From contig JACGWO010000006.1 in NCBI GenBank assembly GCA_034509735.1, forward strand, positions 2,805,001-2,869,000: a stretch of DNA of 64,000 bases. Reading direction: 5' to 3'. The translations under genes and the position numbers were made by a program. Within the stretch, counting starts at the first letter, position 1; each line of letters begins with the position of its first letter. The DNA comes from Sesamum alatum. Taxonomy: Eukaryota > Streptophyta > Magnoliopsida > Lamiales > Pedaliaceae. The notes below the pieces were generated by a model that saw only the letters and a program-made list of their open reading frames with translations, had not been told where the DNA came from and did no database searches. Of this stretch, positions 23,116-36,100 are shown in pieces.

Positions 23116-23573
23116 AGTTAAAGGAAGCCGCCATAGCTTTAATTGAGGGTTTGTGTTGAGTAGCTTTCAAAGGTCAGTTTCCTTGCATTCTGCGCCTTGT
23201 GGATAAACGGATACAACGGAAAACGTTAACATGTGATGTGAAAACATCCTAGTATTTTGTTCAAGTATTTCACAAAGGGATAACTCCCAACACTTACTTC
23301 AGTGGACACCTTTACTCTGGAAATTGTGACACTTTATTCTAATTATTTATTTTCAATGGGTCATTCATTTATTACTTTTTAATCTTACAAATATTTATTT
23401 TGAGTAAAATTATAATAGAAGATATTCATGTGGTTTAGGTTAGTTATCGAGTTTCATGGTTCATTAAATCGTACTTGTAATTTTATATTTTTTTTCATCT
23501 TGATCGAAGAGTTTTAAAGGTTTGTTCTCGAAAAGTTGAGAAATATATGTTATTCAAGTCTCTGTATTTAAGT

Positions 23574-24058
23574 ATGATTGAGAGGCGAAAGTTAGGGAAG
23601 CAAATGCAATTAGATACCTAGTAGTCCTAGCCGTAAACAATGGGTATTATATGTTGTGCGTATCGACCCATACAGTATTGTAGTTAACGCGTTAAGTATT
23701 ACTCCTTGAGAGTACGTTCGCAAAAATGAAGTCGGAGGAATTGGCAGGGCCCAAACAAGCAGTGGAGCATGGTCTAATTCGACGCAGAGCCAAGAATCTT
23801 GCTAGGACTTGACATGCCGCGAATCCTCTTGAAAGAGAGAGGTGCCTTGGGAATGCGAACACATGTGGTGTATGATTGTCGTCATCTCGTACCGTAAGGT
23901 GTTGGGTTAAGTCCCACAACGAACGCAACCTCGTTTGTAGTTTACATTGCTGAATTTGACACCCTGAACAAATTGCCAGTGATAAGCTTGAGGAAAGTGA
24001 GGATGAAATTAAGTCATCATGCCTCTTATGCCCTGGGCAACATGTGCTACAACGGCCG
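23574..24058 (+). pseudogene. Nuclear insertion of chloroplast 16S rRNA (NUPT), decayed
   Basis: Reads co-linearly with about 485 bp of the 3' half of plastid 16S rRNA. Recognisable segments in order are GAGAGGCGAAAGTTAGGGAA, TAGTCCTAGCCGTAAAC, TAGTTAACGCGTTAAGTATT and AGTACGTTCGCAA. Then come GCCGCGAATCCTCTTGAAAG, CGTAAGGTGTTGGGTTAAGT and CATGCCTCTTATGCCCTGGG. The CCTCTTGAAAGAGA word is the chloroplast form, not the mitochondrial one. Many positions carry the C-to-T and G-to-A changes expected of methylated nuclear DNA (for example CCCACAACGAACGC for CCCGCAACGAGCGC), and some bases are missing. It is a fragment that cannot make a functional rRNA. The antisense open frame over it is spurious. 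Confidence 0.92.
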
Positions 24059-24496
24059 AACAGTAATGTAGTACAATTCAATATTTGTGTTTTATTATTA
24101 CGATGAACTAGACAAATCCTTCCCCCTTTTCTTCAAACTGTTAAACAAAAATACCTCTTATGTGACCTAAGAATGTTGTTGAATTTTAAAATCATGCATA
24201 TGGGTCATTTTTATTAGTCAATTCCAGTACCATTGATTTAAAATTAACTGATCGCTAGTGCACTTCTACTTCTCATACATTAGTTTTGAAAACTAAAAAT
24301 ATCAACCATTGGATCATACACAAAGATTCAATCATCATATATTATATGAGATTTTACTGTTGGATTATTTGCATTTTAATTTTTTCAAAAAAGCCAAAAA
24401 CCACTATTCATTTAATCTTTCTAAGATCCACCGTACATATTTCTACACGACTTGAATCCAACGGTGCATATTAATTACGAGAATTAAAGTAATAAA
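24059..24496. other. Intergenic, no gene seen
   Basis: AT-rich sequence between the plastid rRNA fragment and the LNK1-type promoter. A repeated word, ATCCA(C/A)CGGTGC or similar, appears near 24425-24470, but I cannot assign it. Confidence 0.35.
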
Positions 24497-24892
24497 AAAA
24501 ATCTTAATTTTCTATTTTCAGAAAAGATATTTCCATACAAATCACCACAAAAAAGGGTCACTATCAGAAAAAAAAAAAAAAAAAAACCAAAATTCATCTA
24601 ATCATTCACACATAGTCACATACCAAAAAATAAATAAAATAATAGTACAAGTGCAACACTAAAACAAGCAAACTACCAAAAAGGCCCACTAGCCCACTTG
24701 TACCTCCACTAACAGCAATACTTTGTGCCCTACCCGATTACCCGTCGCCAACCGGATCCAATCGCGACGTGTCGGCTCCAGAATTCCCCGGGGCACACGT
24801 GGACCAATGGGAACGAAGAAAGAGATCGTATCTCGACCCGGACTCTCAACCACGAGTTCCGATACCGCTCTGCCGCCACTCCAAGCCACGTG
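24497..24892 (+). promoter_or_regulatory. Clock/light motifs upstream of the LNK1-type gene
   Basis: AAAAATCT (24497-24504) is an exact CCA1-binding-site core. GGAAATATCT on the minus strand (around 24525-24534) differs by one base from the evening element AAAATATCT. Two perfect G-boxes, CACGTG, lie at 24796-24801 and 24887-24892, in ACACGTGGA and CCACGTGGC contexts. They sit just before a CT-rich leader (24986-25008) that probably starts the transcript. Motif occurrence is seen; use by clock factors is inferred from the gene's family. Confidence 0.45.
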
Positions 24893-25792
24893 GCGGTTTA
24901 TGGCCAGCCATTTTATTTTATTCAATTAACCATTTAAAAATTCGCCCGAAATTCGAAGAAAACTTTCTCTCTGTTTTTATGCGAAGTGCTCTCTCTCTCT
25001 CTCTCTCTAGAACCTCCTAGATTCGGTGATTGGAAGAATCGGAGTTAGGGTTTATTGGATTAGCTTTGTGGAGTGAGGATTCCGTTGTAGTGGAGTTTGA
25101 TTGATTTTCCGGTGAGTTTTCCGGCGAGCTTCAGTTGTTTGAGTTTTAGCTGGATGCTAGATGTTTGCTTTTTTTAGAGGGATTTTTGGTTGTTTAAATT
25201 TGTTAGTTCGTTTTTTGATCCGAACTTGCTTGGTTGTTTGGGAATTCAAAGCAGAAGGAAGGGATTGGAACATGGAGATGATTATGTTTTTTTTTATGCT
25301 TTACCTGTAAACTTGGAATTCCAGAGAATTGATGTTTTTTGTGATTTGAGGAGATTACTTGTTTCGGATTAGCTAGGTTGATCCATCTTAAAATTTGTAA
25401 TTACTTTGTTGTGGGGACAACTTTCTGGGTGGTGTATGCTTAAGCTCAACCCCTGTTATTTCTTAGTGCCTTTGCACCGGTAATCCCTCTATAGCTGAGA
25501 AATCGAGGAACTTAGCTTCGTTGGATCTTTTTCTATTAGCTGAGCTACTCGTCGGTCATTGTCATTCTTTTCCTCTATCTCTGTTCCTTCTTTTCTTTTC
25601 CTTTTTTTTTTTGGGGGTGGGGGGGGGGGGTGGGGGTGGGGTGTTTGTGGTGTAAATTTTAATGAATGGATTCTAATTCCTTTTGGTTTGTTTGTTGTTT
25701 TGGAGGATCCTGAATTGAGATCAAGGAAGGATTTGGTAAGAAATATGAAGAGAACTGCCTGCAGTTTGAGTTCAGGCTGAGTGCTTTGAGAA

Positions 25793-28700
25793 ATGTCAGA
25801 CTTGTGCATGTATAATGTAACTTCCCTTTCTGATCTGCCGGAGTATCTGATATACCCCTTTTTCAATTGTCTTGTTAGTTATGCACTGTGTTAGTAGATG
25901 GTAAAGAGGCAGCTCCTGTTATATGGGTGTCTTGTATCAGTGTGACAATATAAATATATATATATATATGTATATATATTTCTCATTTTAATGTATTATC
26001 TGTTAGAATCTTTTCCATATGATTTTTCATGGAAATGTAGAAAGATGATGGAAAGTAAGTTATGGTACCCATGGCACATGTCTCACCCTTTGATGCAGCA
26101 TGACAAACTACTTGATATATAAGCTTAAATGATGCCCGTGATGGCATTGATACTTTAGTTGCATAATTTGAATAAGTCGCTTGTGTCCCATTGTTAACGA
26201 GTTCTCTTCCTATCAATTTGGTCATTCTTTTACTCATTATGTGGAAGTATTCTCTGCAGTTATTACAGCTAAAATTCTGTAACTGCTGTTACAGTTTGAA
26301 GGCGTAGCTTGGGATGAATTTTGCTTTAGTGATGACCATATAGTGCCACATCCTGGTTCTAAAAGACTCGATGAACATTTCATTCTGGGAGAAAGCCACA
26401 AGAAACCCCGACGTGAATTAACTAGTAGTTCTGATTACATTGGAGATAGATCTGTTGATGGAAATGTGGATGAGGAAAGGGAACAAGGTGGATATTCAAG
26501 TCTGAGTAAAAGAAGAAACAGTATGCTGGAGAAAGATTCATGTTCCCCACCAAAGAATCGTGCATTTACTTCTGAATCTGAGAGCGACCTAATAGAAGCT
26601 TCAAATTTAACTTCTGATAACTCCATGCCATCGGGCCGTAGCTTAAAGATCAATAGTGCAGGCTTGGATATCTGTGGGCACAATACCATTCTCTGTGACA
26701 AGACCTCCATAGCCGATAACAACTCTTTTAGTTATCCACTTGGTGGCATAAATCAGAACGGCTGTGATCTCGATTTCTTGGAAAATGCTGAGAACAAAGA
26801 TTCTAGTGATTTCCTGTATTATGGTTGGCCTGAAATAGGGAACTTTGAAGATGTTGACAGGATGTTTAGGTAATGATGAACTGTTTCTTTTTAGGGTTTT
26901 CACTGTTATGATATTGTTTTCTCTTATAAATGTGCCCTGTCTTCCAGAAGTTGTGATTCAACATTTGGTCTTGGGGTCAGTAAAGAAGATGAGTTGGGTT
27001 GGCTATCATCAACAGATGATCTAGGAGGATGCGGAGACTTGCTGAAGTTAGATGCTAAATTTCCATGTCCTGAGCCAAATGTAATGGAAAATATCTCAGA
27101 AAACCATGACTCCTCGAAGGTCTATTCGACGAATGATTCTGCTATGACTACACCCATTGGATACAAGAACAGTTCTTGGAACTCAGAGCAGACTGATTCC
27201 TATACGTCTTTTGTAATTGAACCTACAGCTGAAAGAAAAGATGGATTTATCCCTCACGAGCAGGTTAGTATATGTCTGAATCTGCTCCTCTGTTCTTTGG
27301 AGACTTGTTAATACTTTATGTTAGTAACTTAGAATGGCGACTGCTGCATGATTGCTTTGCAGGGAGGAGCTAATGGTAAAATTCAGCAGACAATATCAAT
27401 TAATAGCCCCTCGAGAACAGGAGGTGCTTCAATGGTACAGTGGACTTTACTGACCATGCTTATTTAAGGAATTAATTTTCATGTGTTGATTTTTTGTATC
27501 CACTATCAAATAGGTCTCACTTGATCATCCCATAGTTTTGGCTGCAGTTATGTGGGTTGGAAGTTGGGGTTGTACAGTTATTGAAATTTTTGACTCTCTG
27601 TTTAATTTTGACTGTATTTTAGCATGTCAGAATTCAATTAAAAGTTTGCCGATCAGAGCGACTATATAATTTATGTGTGATACTTTTTGGCAGAATAATG
27701 TGCAGAAAAAGCAAATCAATCTACAGAACCACTTTGGGGCAAGAAGCAACGAACGTTATTCTGCAAATGGTACTTTGAGTCATATAAGTGGTCTGTCAAA
27801 TGAAGTAATGCAGCTTCCTTCTCACCCGGCTTTCCAATCTGTTCTTTTGCAACAGCAACAACACACTCCGTTTCCTGATTCTTGTAATTATTTACAGAAT
27901 CCTATCTCTTATGTGTGTTCAGATAACAGTCATTTATCTGATCCGGCTTCAGTAAATGTTAAACCATCAACTGTCAAATCTGAAACTAATGGCTTAGCAT
28001 CCGTTTTGCCAAGAGATTCATCCCATGCACCCACGCAAGCGCTATATACGGAGAGTTTCCGTGGCCCTCCTTTTGAGGTCTCTGCTCTACCAACGTGTGA
28101 ACAAGGGGAAAGACAACGTAGTTGTCAAAGTAGTCGATCTCTAATGGACAGCGACCTAGAAAATGGAAATGTGACACTGCAGGCCTCCATGTTCGATCCT
28201 TTTTCAGTGGGTAAATATGAGAATTATAGTGATCCCGAAGGAGGCAGCTCGGGGACTCCAGCAGAAATAGGGTCCTCAAATGTACAAGAAAGCTCGGCAT
28301 TGGGTTCGGGTTTCAATGATATTTCACTAGAAGCAGCTAGTTTTCGCCAGCTGCAGCTTGTTACGGAGCAGGTATCACTTCCTTCCTGTGATAGAAAGCT
28401 TGCCCTGATACTTGACGTGTTATTATAGGGTCATCTAGTTGCATGCTTATCCGAAAAGAAGCACCTTCCCTTTGACATGTCTGTTTCACTTGGTTATCAT
28501 GGAGTCGCTCTAACAAATGTTTGAAAAATGATCCTGGTGACCGAGTCCAGTTGGTTTAACTGGAATGGCGAATTGTTGCCCTTAGAGTACAAAATATGTA
28601 TCACGTTCTGAAAAAAAATTGGTTTAATTCAAGGGCATGGCAAATTTCTTAGATCAATGACAATAAGGTGTTAATTGAATCTTAAATGCATGAGAACCGT

Positions 28701-29672
28701 TAATAATATGGTCATTGCTTCTTGGGAAAGTAGAAAGCATCTGGTGGAAGCTGCCCTAAAGCATTGGCATCAAACTAGAATTTCCATGATGATTCAGGTT
28801 GTTAAATCTTAAAATGTCAACAAAAGAACTCATAAAGTTCATGTCTTGTAGATTGGTTCACCAGATTTGCATTACATGTCAGTCTGGATGGGTTAGGAGT
28901 CCAATGTTTCCAATAATTAGAATACCAGCTTTAAACTGCTTTAGCCTGTATATATTCAACTGAGTAGAGACTAAACGTGGTGCATTCTTGATTTAGTTGG
29001 ACTTGAGAACAAAGTTATGCATAAGGGACAGTTTGTACCGGCTGGCTCGGAGTGCTGAACAAAGACATAACCAGGCAAACCCGAGTGCCGATTGTGATGA
29101 TAAAAGAGATGCCGCAACTGGAGCCTCTGTGGCTGAAGGGACGATGAAGTATGCTACCTCTTTCCTGATTCCTTTATCTGTTTCTTTTATGCAAAATTTA
29201 AGCAAGAAGCGTGTAGTTACATGTGATAATGCTCATACGTCAACCGGGACACAGAAATAATTCTTCTGCTGATTTAAGCTGCAAAAAGTAGACATTTTTT
29301 GTATGTTGTGTTCTGTTATTACTGATGTTGTCCAATAACTTTTCCTAACAGGTGCACCAGTTTCATGGATATGGAAACCAATACAAATCCTATAGATCGT
29401 TCAATAGCACACTTATTGTTTCACAGGCCTTCAGGTCAATCGACCGCACCTGCCCATGACTCATTTCATTCCAAGCCATCTAGTGCGGTGAGCTTTTGTT
29501 GCATGTACCATAGATATGACTCGTATATGATGCTCCATGCAAAATCTTATAATGGGACTACATTGACTTCCTGTGTTATGAGCAGGTTCACGGGTCTGTC
29601 GCAAGTCCACCTGTATTGGTTGAGAATTTGGTAAGCAAAGACACCCTTTCTGAAGTAGAAAGGGTCTCTTGA
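25793..29672 (+). CDS. LNK1: LNK1-type night light-inducible, clock-regulated coactivator
   Basis: Nuclear coactivator that partners RVE4/RVE8 MYB factors to drive afternoon and evening clock genes. Coding exons are 25793-25816, 26295-26869, 26948-27263, 27363-27434, 27694-28371, 28997-29148, 29352-29487 and 29586-29672, giving 679 residues. The tiny first exon encodes MSDLCMYN and joins in frame to FEGVAWDEFCFSDDHIVPHPG, the LNK N-terminal signature. The mid-region has DFLYYGWPEIGNFEDVDRMF followed by FGLGVSKEDELGWLSS, the LNK DYGW...FDDVDRMF block. The C-terminal part has LCIRDSLYRLARSAEQRHN and METNTNPIDRSIAHLLFHRP, both conserved in LNK1/LNK2. I favour LNK1 over LNK2 from the N-terminus. 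The last exon is read through to TGA at 29670-29672; a further exon cannot be excluded because a GT follows 29630. The symbol is by family resemblance. Confidence 0.85.
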
Positions 29673-30122
29673 TCGGTTGATTGCTTCGACTACAGAGTGA
29701 AATTGCCATGCACCGTGTACAGAAATGCCCTCCAGCATAAAAGACAGAATATCTCATATTTCTTATGTCATATCTTAAGTCTTTTCTCATGTTTACTCTA
29801 CGTTGGTGCCCCTGTGTAACAGTTTGCATGATAAGTTATTCCATTATCCAGATAATGATTTTTTCTAATGTTGCAATCTCTAAGTTCACTATAGTTCACC
29901 ATTCTGTACTTGCTGTTGGAATCTCTATAGTCCTGTGTTTTATGTATCCCAAATGCTTTCGTTTTATGGGTCCGGTGTTCCAATTCGATAACTGGAAGGA
30001 TCCAATTAGATCTATTTTGTACGATGTGATAATATGATCTGCAAGCAAAAGTTGTTACGATTTCCAGAACTTGACATCTGCATACGTGAAGTAGTAGTCT
30101 TCTTGGTGTTGCTTATTCATTA

Positions 30123-30318
30123 GGATAAATTACACTGACACCCCCTGAAATTAAACTTAATTACACAAACACCCCCTATTCAAAGGCAAAGCTTACACTA
30201 ATAATTACTGAAAAACATTACACTAACACCCCTTAAGGGGTGTAGCTATAATTTCGCAAAAGACAAGGGATGTTGATAAAATTGAACCTAACTTCAGGAG
30301 TGGCAATGTGATTTATCC
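30123..30318. mobile_element. Foldback MITE with perfect 9-bp target duplication
   Basis: GGATAAATTACACTGACACC on the left faces a right arm ending AATGTGATTTATCC. TATTCATTA occurs exactly at both flanks (30114-30122 and 30319-30327). It is about 196 bp and lies between the convergent LNK1-type and zinc-ribbon genes. The inner arms contain the AACACCCC words also seen at 43665-43891. Confidence 0.88.
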
Positions 30319-30886
30319 TATTCATTATGAACGTTCTTGTTCCCAGTTCGGCCATGGCCATCTGGAGACGAAGGGGTCATTTTGCTGCAGTTCCTAGGTT
30401 TAAGGAGAATATACTATCTTCATTTCCTAGATTTCTGAAAAATCTTACCGAGATGAAAGTTTCCCTTATCCATTGATGTGTCGCACAGAATGCAAATGAG
30501 TTTAAATTGCGAAGAATAAAAACATTTGCAGCGTTCTGCTGCGTCTGTGCGAGATTACCTCAGATGAGCTTCACAATCACTATGGAGGTCAAACTCCAGT
30601 AACGTCGGAAGCTGTAACTCGTATGCTAGAATAGTAGAATTCCCTCTTCACCCTCACCCAGTGGTTGGTCAATTCTTACAGGAGGAGATCCTGATGTTAG
30701 ATTTAGAGAGCGAAATACGTTATGCCAAACCTCAAGGGAAGAAGAGTGACAAAATGACATGGAAACCAAGAAAGACAAGAATTACAGCATTACATGCTTC
30801 CTGAGTCTGTTAATTACTGAAGCAGGTTGTTCAGCAACATGTTTTGAGTTTCTACAACCTTAAACCTAAATTATCGAACAGCATTG

Positions 30887-33143
30887 CTAATCAAACTGCT
30901 GTCGGAGTTGCATCTCCGTTTCACTTTTCCATGTTGCATGTGAGGATTGGCCCTTCATTCTCTTACTCTTTTCTTTATCTTTAATCGCCGAGCCCTTTTT
31001 CTTCACAGGTTCTTTATCTGAATCCACAGGTCTGTCGCCGCATACTGGACAGACTATTCCTTTGTTATGAGAGTAAGTTTTAGGAACTCCACATCTCACA
31101 CACATCCTGCAAGCACCATGGATACGGCAAGCAAATATTATATATTTGAGTATTATGCTATCATTTAGTCAAAATGTTGTGGACTTGTTGGGTTCCACAA
31201 GAATGTGATATCCAGCAGAAGACGGTCGAAGACAGACCTCAAGAGCTCAGCTGCATCTTCTGCACTAGGGTTGCCAACAGTTGGCATGCGTTTTCCTCCT
31301 TGTGCATTGGGTGTAGAAGCGCTGCTCTGGCCTTGAGAGGTGTTGCTTCCAATATCACTTCTGACTCTCTCATGTATTCCGACTAACTGAGGCTTAGACT
31401 CCACTACAGCACCTATCAACAACAAAACACAAAGTTGAGAAGTGTCGAGCTGTACCCAGAGAAAGTAGTCAGAAGCATAAGGAGATAACACTAGTTCCCC
31501 TTCTCCTAGTATGGCTCCATAGACATTTTTGAATCTGAGGGCATCATCATGTTTCTACCCCGGGATTACCAAATACTAAAATATAGTGAGGACAAGACAA
31601 CACGCTTGGAACCAAACAAAATGAATCAAGCTGGGCAGCAAGCATATAGTCCAACGAGAAATAATAGCTCGTTGTAATTGTATTTGACGCCGCTACTGCC
31701 AGTGAGTGTTCAGTGCTCTTCCACATTCAAATTTGCCTAAATCTTTGCAGAAATATGATGCAGTGACACAGGACAGAGTCTGAAAATAAAACAGATGCTA
31801 TGAAGTCCTTGCTACTAAGAGATCCTCCACCTTTAACTAGGTTTTTTCAAACACGTGCAGGTAAACTCCGACTAGAAGCCGAGATGAATCATGCATGAAA
31901 TTGTGAAGACAGTCTGAATGTTCTTCCAAACTGTCAATAAAATTTCACAATTACCACACACAACCATCTACTCCAGCGCACTAATGAACTCATGAAAGCA
32001 GGGTCTTGGTCAAATGCATAAGATGTTCTCTTACGAAATAAAACAAGAATGGTTGCTATCCAATACATCTATGTATCAAATCACCCAGGAGGCAAACATC
32101 ATTAAAGACCTAAACCTAGCAGCTAATATTCCAATCTATTTGAACATGTACATTACTTATTTATAGACATCCAAAAAGACCACATGGGAAGGAGGAGATG
32201 CGAATCAAGCAGCATATTGATCTTGATTTGCAATGACATCCATAAAAAATTATGGAGTGGACTAAAAACTTCACAGTCCGACCATACCATGGTAAAAAGA
32301 TTATTACTTCCTTGAAACCCGACTTTTCTCATTTGTCGAAGTGTTCATCTTATACCCCGGGGGCGGAAAAACTCTTGGTCCTATGTGTAGGGAAGTAGTA
32401 TTTATCTCAAAATTCCCAACCCAGATGTAAAGCAGGCTATAAAGAGAATAATACTCGAAAAACAAATTACAAAGTCAACATCGTTCTATCAGAAACTTGA
32501 AACAACAAATTTAAGTCCTTGTTCCTGCAAAGAAGACGGAATCAAGTTTCTTAAAGAGGAATCATAAATGCCATTATCTAGCAGAGGCAATCGAAAAACA
32601 ATATCCTACTTCGAGATCCCACGAGCACCGAACAACTTGGAAAAAGACTAGAAATTAGAACAAAAATTGGCAACGAAGTTGGGCGCAAATGAAGTTGCTT
32701 ACCCGAAGGCGCACCCTTCTTTTCTCTACGATTTCTCTTACCGCCATGCTTCCACCGCTGCCCATCCTCTTTCGCTGCATCCTCTTGGACGGAATTGTTC
32801 AGAAACTGCGGCGGCCCTGAAATCTCCAATAGTTTTCTCCACCAAATAAGATGAAAAAGAAGAAAAATAATTCGAGCAAAACACTAGACTTCCAAAAACG
32901 AAAACGCAAACATAATTGAGCAACAAAATTTCCGATATTTACTTCGGAGAAAGCGTCAAAAGCGGAGGGCAAGGCGGAAGAGGAGGGAGGATTTGGATCG
33001 AACAAGGGTTTGTAGGAACGGCTAGTCCTCGGAACGGCGTCGGTTTCTTCTTCGTCAGAGGAGATTTCCTCTCGCGATAATTGTTGTTGATCGTCATCCT
33101 CTTCTTCAGCTGAGGAGTAGCCTTGCAGCAGAGCTAAGCTCAT
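30887..33143 (-). CDS. Conserved small zinc-ribbon-like plant protein, function unknown
   Basis: Coding exons on the minus strand are 32943-33143, 32703-32823, 31238-31412 and 30887-31106, giving 238 residues with frame kept at every join. It starts MSLALLQGYSSAEEE, with an acidic Ser/Glu/Asp stretch, then SYKPLFDPNPPSSS...LPSAFDAFSE. The next exon gives ISGPPQFLNNSV and a basic patch (KHGGKRNRREKK). A linker with KPQLVGIHERVRSD leads to AEDAAELLRMCVRCGVPKTY. A CxxC pair at MCVRCG and a second at CPVCG form a four-cysteine zinc-ribbon-like site. The C-terminus is Lys-rich and ends HATWKSETEMQLRQQFD. I recognise the order of these blocks as a widespread uncharacterised plant protein. The in-frame ATG at 33245 is rejected because the conserved start is MSLALLQGYSS. 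No function is proposed beyond likely zinc binding. Confidence 0.85.
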
Positions 33144-36100
33144 TGTTTCGATTCTCTCTGCTACAGATGCCACAATCCGTCGCTCCCAAATATTTCGATT
33201 TAGGGTTACGAATTTAGTCAAACCATGAATTTTGTGAAAAGACAAATTTATATGCTTTATATATATATATATATATATACTATTATAAAAGAGAACTCTA
33301 TTATTGTACCAATTTTAGAATTGCCAAATTTACCCTTCAATTCACTCAATCTTTTTAAAAAAAAATTTGGTCATAATAGTAATTTAAATTTTTTTCAATA
33401 AACCCACTATTAAAATTTATATTTTCTCTCTCCCCTCACCACACCCCATTTCTCCCAAAACTCTTCCCACGTTTGTTTTCTCTACCAAACTAACCATTTC
33501 ATGCTTTCTCACGTCCTTCTTTGTTTTCTCACCTCCTTCTTTGTTTAAATAATTATTTGTAATTTCATGCTTTTAGTTTCTAAAAGTTAGAATATCTTTT
33601 GTGTAATTTAGTAGATTACTTGGCTAATACTAGAATTCTTCATGCACGTACGCCAAGGATCGCGATTTTACCCAAGTCGCTGATTGCTATGCCTATAAAG
33701 ATCAGGTGAATTTTCTTATTCCATATTACTTGGTGATTTTGATCATTAGAAGTCAATTTAGGAGTAATTAATCTGTTGAACTTAGTTCTAATTACTGAAG
33801 AATCACAATTTGATAGTTGTAGTTACATATAATCTGTAAGTTATGTGGTACTGATAAGGTACGGGCATTTACATGTATATGTTTGGATTGGAAAAATTGG
33901 AGAAAGATGGTGGAGTCCACAGGCGAGTAGAAAATTGTATGCGATGAAGGTGGTGGGGAAGGTGGCAGCAATTGTGGTAAATAAAGGCCAAGTGGAGGCT
34001 GAATTAGGTTGGGGAATGAGGTAAGCCGCTGGCCTGAAATTTCAAAGTATGAACCCACCGTCAACAAAGGGCACATAGGATAGAATTATGTCAGTCACAA
34101 ATTTGTTATGATCAGTTGCATTTTGGTATCCAATTACGTCAAAATATGAAGCAAGATTTCTCATAACATTGGAATTTGGTTAATATATGTGCTAAAAAAT
34201 TTCTTAACTTACAATTACAGTGTAAAGACCAACTGTTTTTCTATTGGCAATGTTACGAACGCTATCATCGAAGAATATCTGAGAACGGAAAAGAAAAGTC
34301 CGTGAAGATTTGCTTCAATTGTGTCAGAAGAAGAATCCCCCACCTGCTTCAATTTCGTACTCAACTGGGTACTCTCTGTGTTTAATGCTCTGTTTTGGTT
34401 GTGAGTCTGTTGTCTTTGTTTTCTTTCTTTTCTTAAGGTGTGTAGGTACTTGCTAGGGTGGTGACTTTGATTTTGCTTTCTGTTGAACACTGGTTTTGTT
34501 TTCTTTGCCATTTTCATGCATGTCTGTTTGAATCGAATAATTTGAACATTTATCCCCACCCCACCCTCCAAAAGAAGTTCAAATATTTGAATTCGACATA
34601 CTATTTTCTATTGGGGCATGGTTAATACAAAATTTCGTAGCAGTAGGTCAGGTTTTAGCAGCTCATACGATAATCTACCATGAACATAAGCATGAAACTC
34701 ATCGTTATCAAATTCATATCCAAGTGCCTGCAAGAAATGACAAAGGTGTAAGTTTCTAAGTGGCCGTAGAAATTAAGTCCATCTACCTTGGATCTTCTTG
34801 ATTATCATGGTGCAATACTTTCAATTGAGCTCTATTAATATTATATTGTGCTCTCAATTAAAACCAGAAATTGATTTTTTTGAGCAAGTCTTCATTATAT
34901 CCTTATTCGATGTCACGTTTCATTTTGTTAGAAATTAGTGCTTTTGTTTCTCTTCTTTGTAATTAAATAGTTGGTAATATGATTATCATGGTGTAACACT
35001 TCACATTTCATGCACTTGGTGATTTTTGCTTTAATTTTGCAATCTCCTAGCAAACCAGTGTTATCAACTTGCTCAAGAGAGGTTTTCATGATTTTTGTTT
35101 ATTTACAAACTTTATTTGGCCTCAAATTTCCTTTTGCCTTGGTGATTTGAAATTATTAGGATAGGTTCATTAGCCTTCGTGTAACCATATATACAAGAAG
35201 CATACGCCATCACACCTTCATGTAAGTATTTTTTTTGGTGAAAATAGTAAAAACAATATTTTTTTTAAATTTTGATTATTGATGAATGAGGGTGTTATTG
35301 ATCGAAAATTTTCTTTTCGAAAATTTGAATTTCTACAGGAAAATTCTAGAGGAATAAGAAAGAAAAAAGTCTGAAGATGACTGATTATTTGACATACGTT
35401 TGAATGCGACTAAAATCCTTTATTTTGACAATAATTGATGCACACGTATTATTTTTATGATTTAGGTAAATGAAGAGATATGACTTCTTTTTTTTATTTT
35501 TTTAAAGTATAAAAATAAATACTTCAGTTAATATTGTATGATTGTAACAAGAATTGTATTAATCTAATTACGCATAATGGAGTCGTGGTTTCTACCATGT
35601 AAAGACTTTTAATTTGGGTGGATATGGTTGATTCCTTTATGGGTTATGGTACCCCAAAAAAGAAAATTTCAATTTTGACGACCTTAACTTTCATGTCTAT
35701 TTAGTTACAATTTTTGATTTGTTAACGCAATATCTTTTATTTGCCATCTATTTGCCCCCCTTAGTTGATATTCTTCTATTATTTTCTTTCTAACATTTTT
35801 ACTGTTTTCATTGTTTTATATTATAAGGGCAAAATTACACTTTTAGCCCATAGTGGGTTGAGAAAAGTAAATAAGTTGTAATGTGGTTATTAAAATTAAT
35901 TGAATTACTATTATAATTTTTTTAAGAAATGGAATTAAATAAAGTGTACGACAAAAGGAGTTTTTTTCTATAATAGTAAGTGTAAATATATTTGTCTTAG
36001 ATGTATTTTCTTGGAGCATATAACATGGACTAACATCACTTGAAAATGTTGTCTTGGGTACATAAATGTGTAATTTGTCTGATTTTAATCAGATTGTCAG

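Noticed and set aside
23574..24058. Functional rRNA gene
   Set aside because: Only part of the molecule, with many substitutions and deletions, in a nuclear context.
23692..24081. 129-codon minus-strand open frame
   Set aside because: It is antisense to the plastid 16S rRNA fragment, with no protein similarity.
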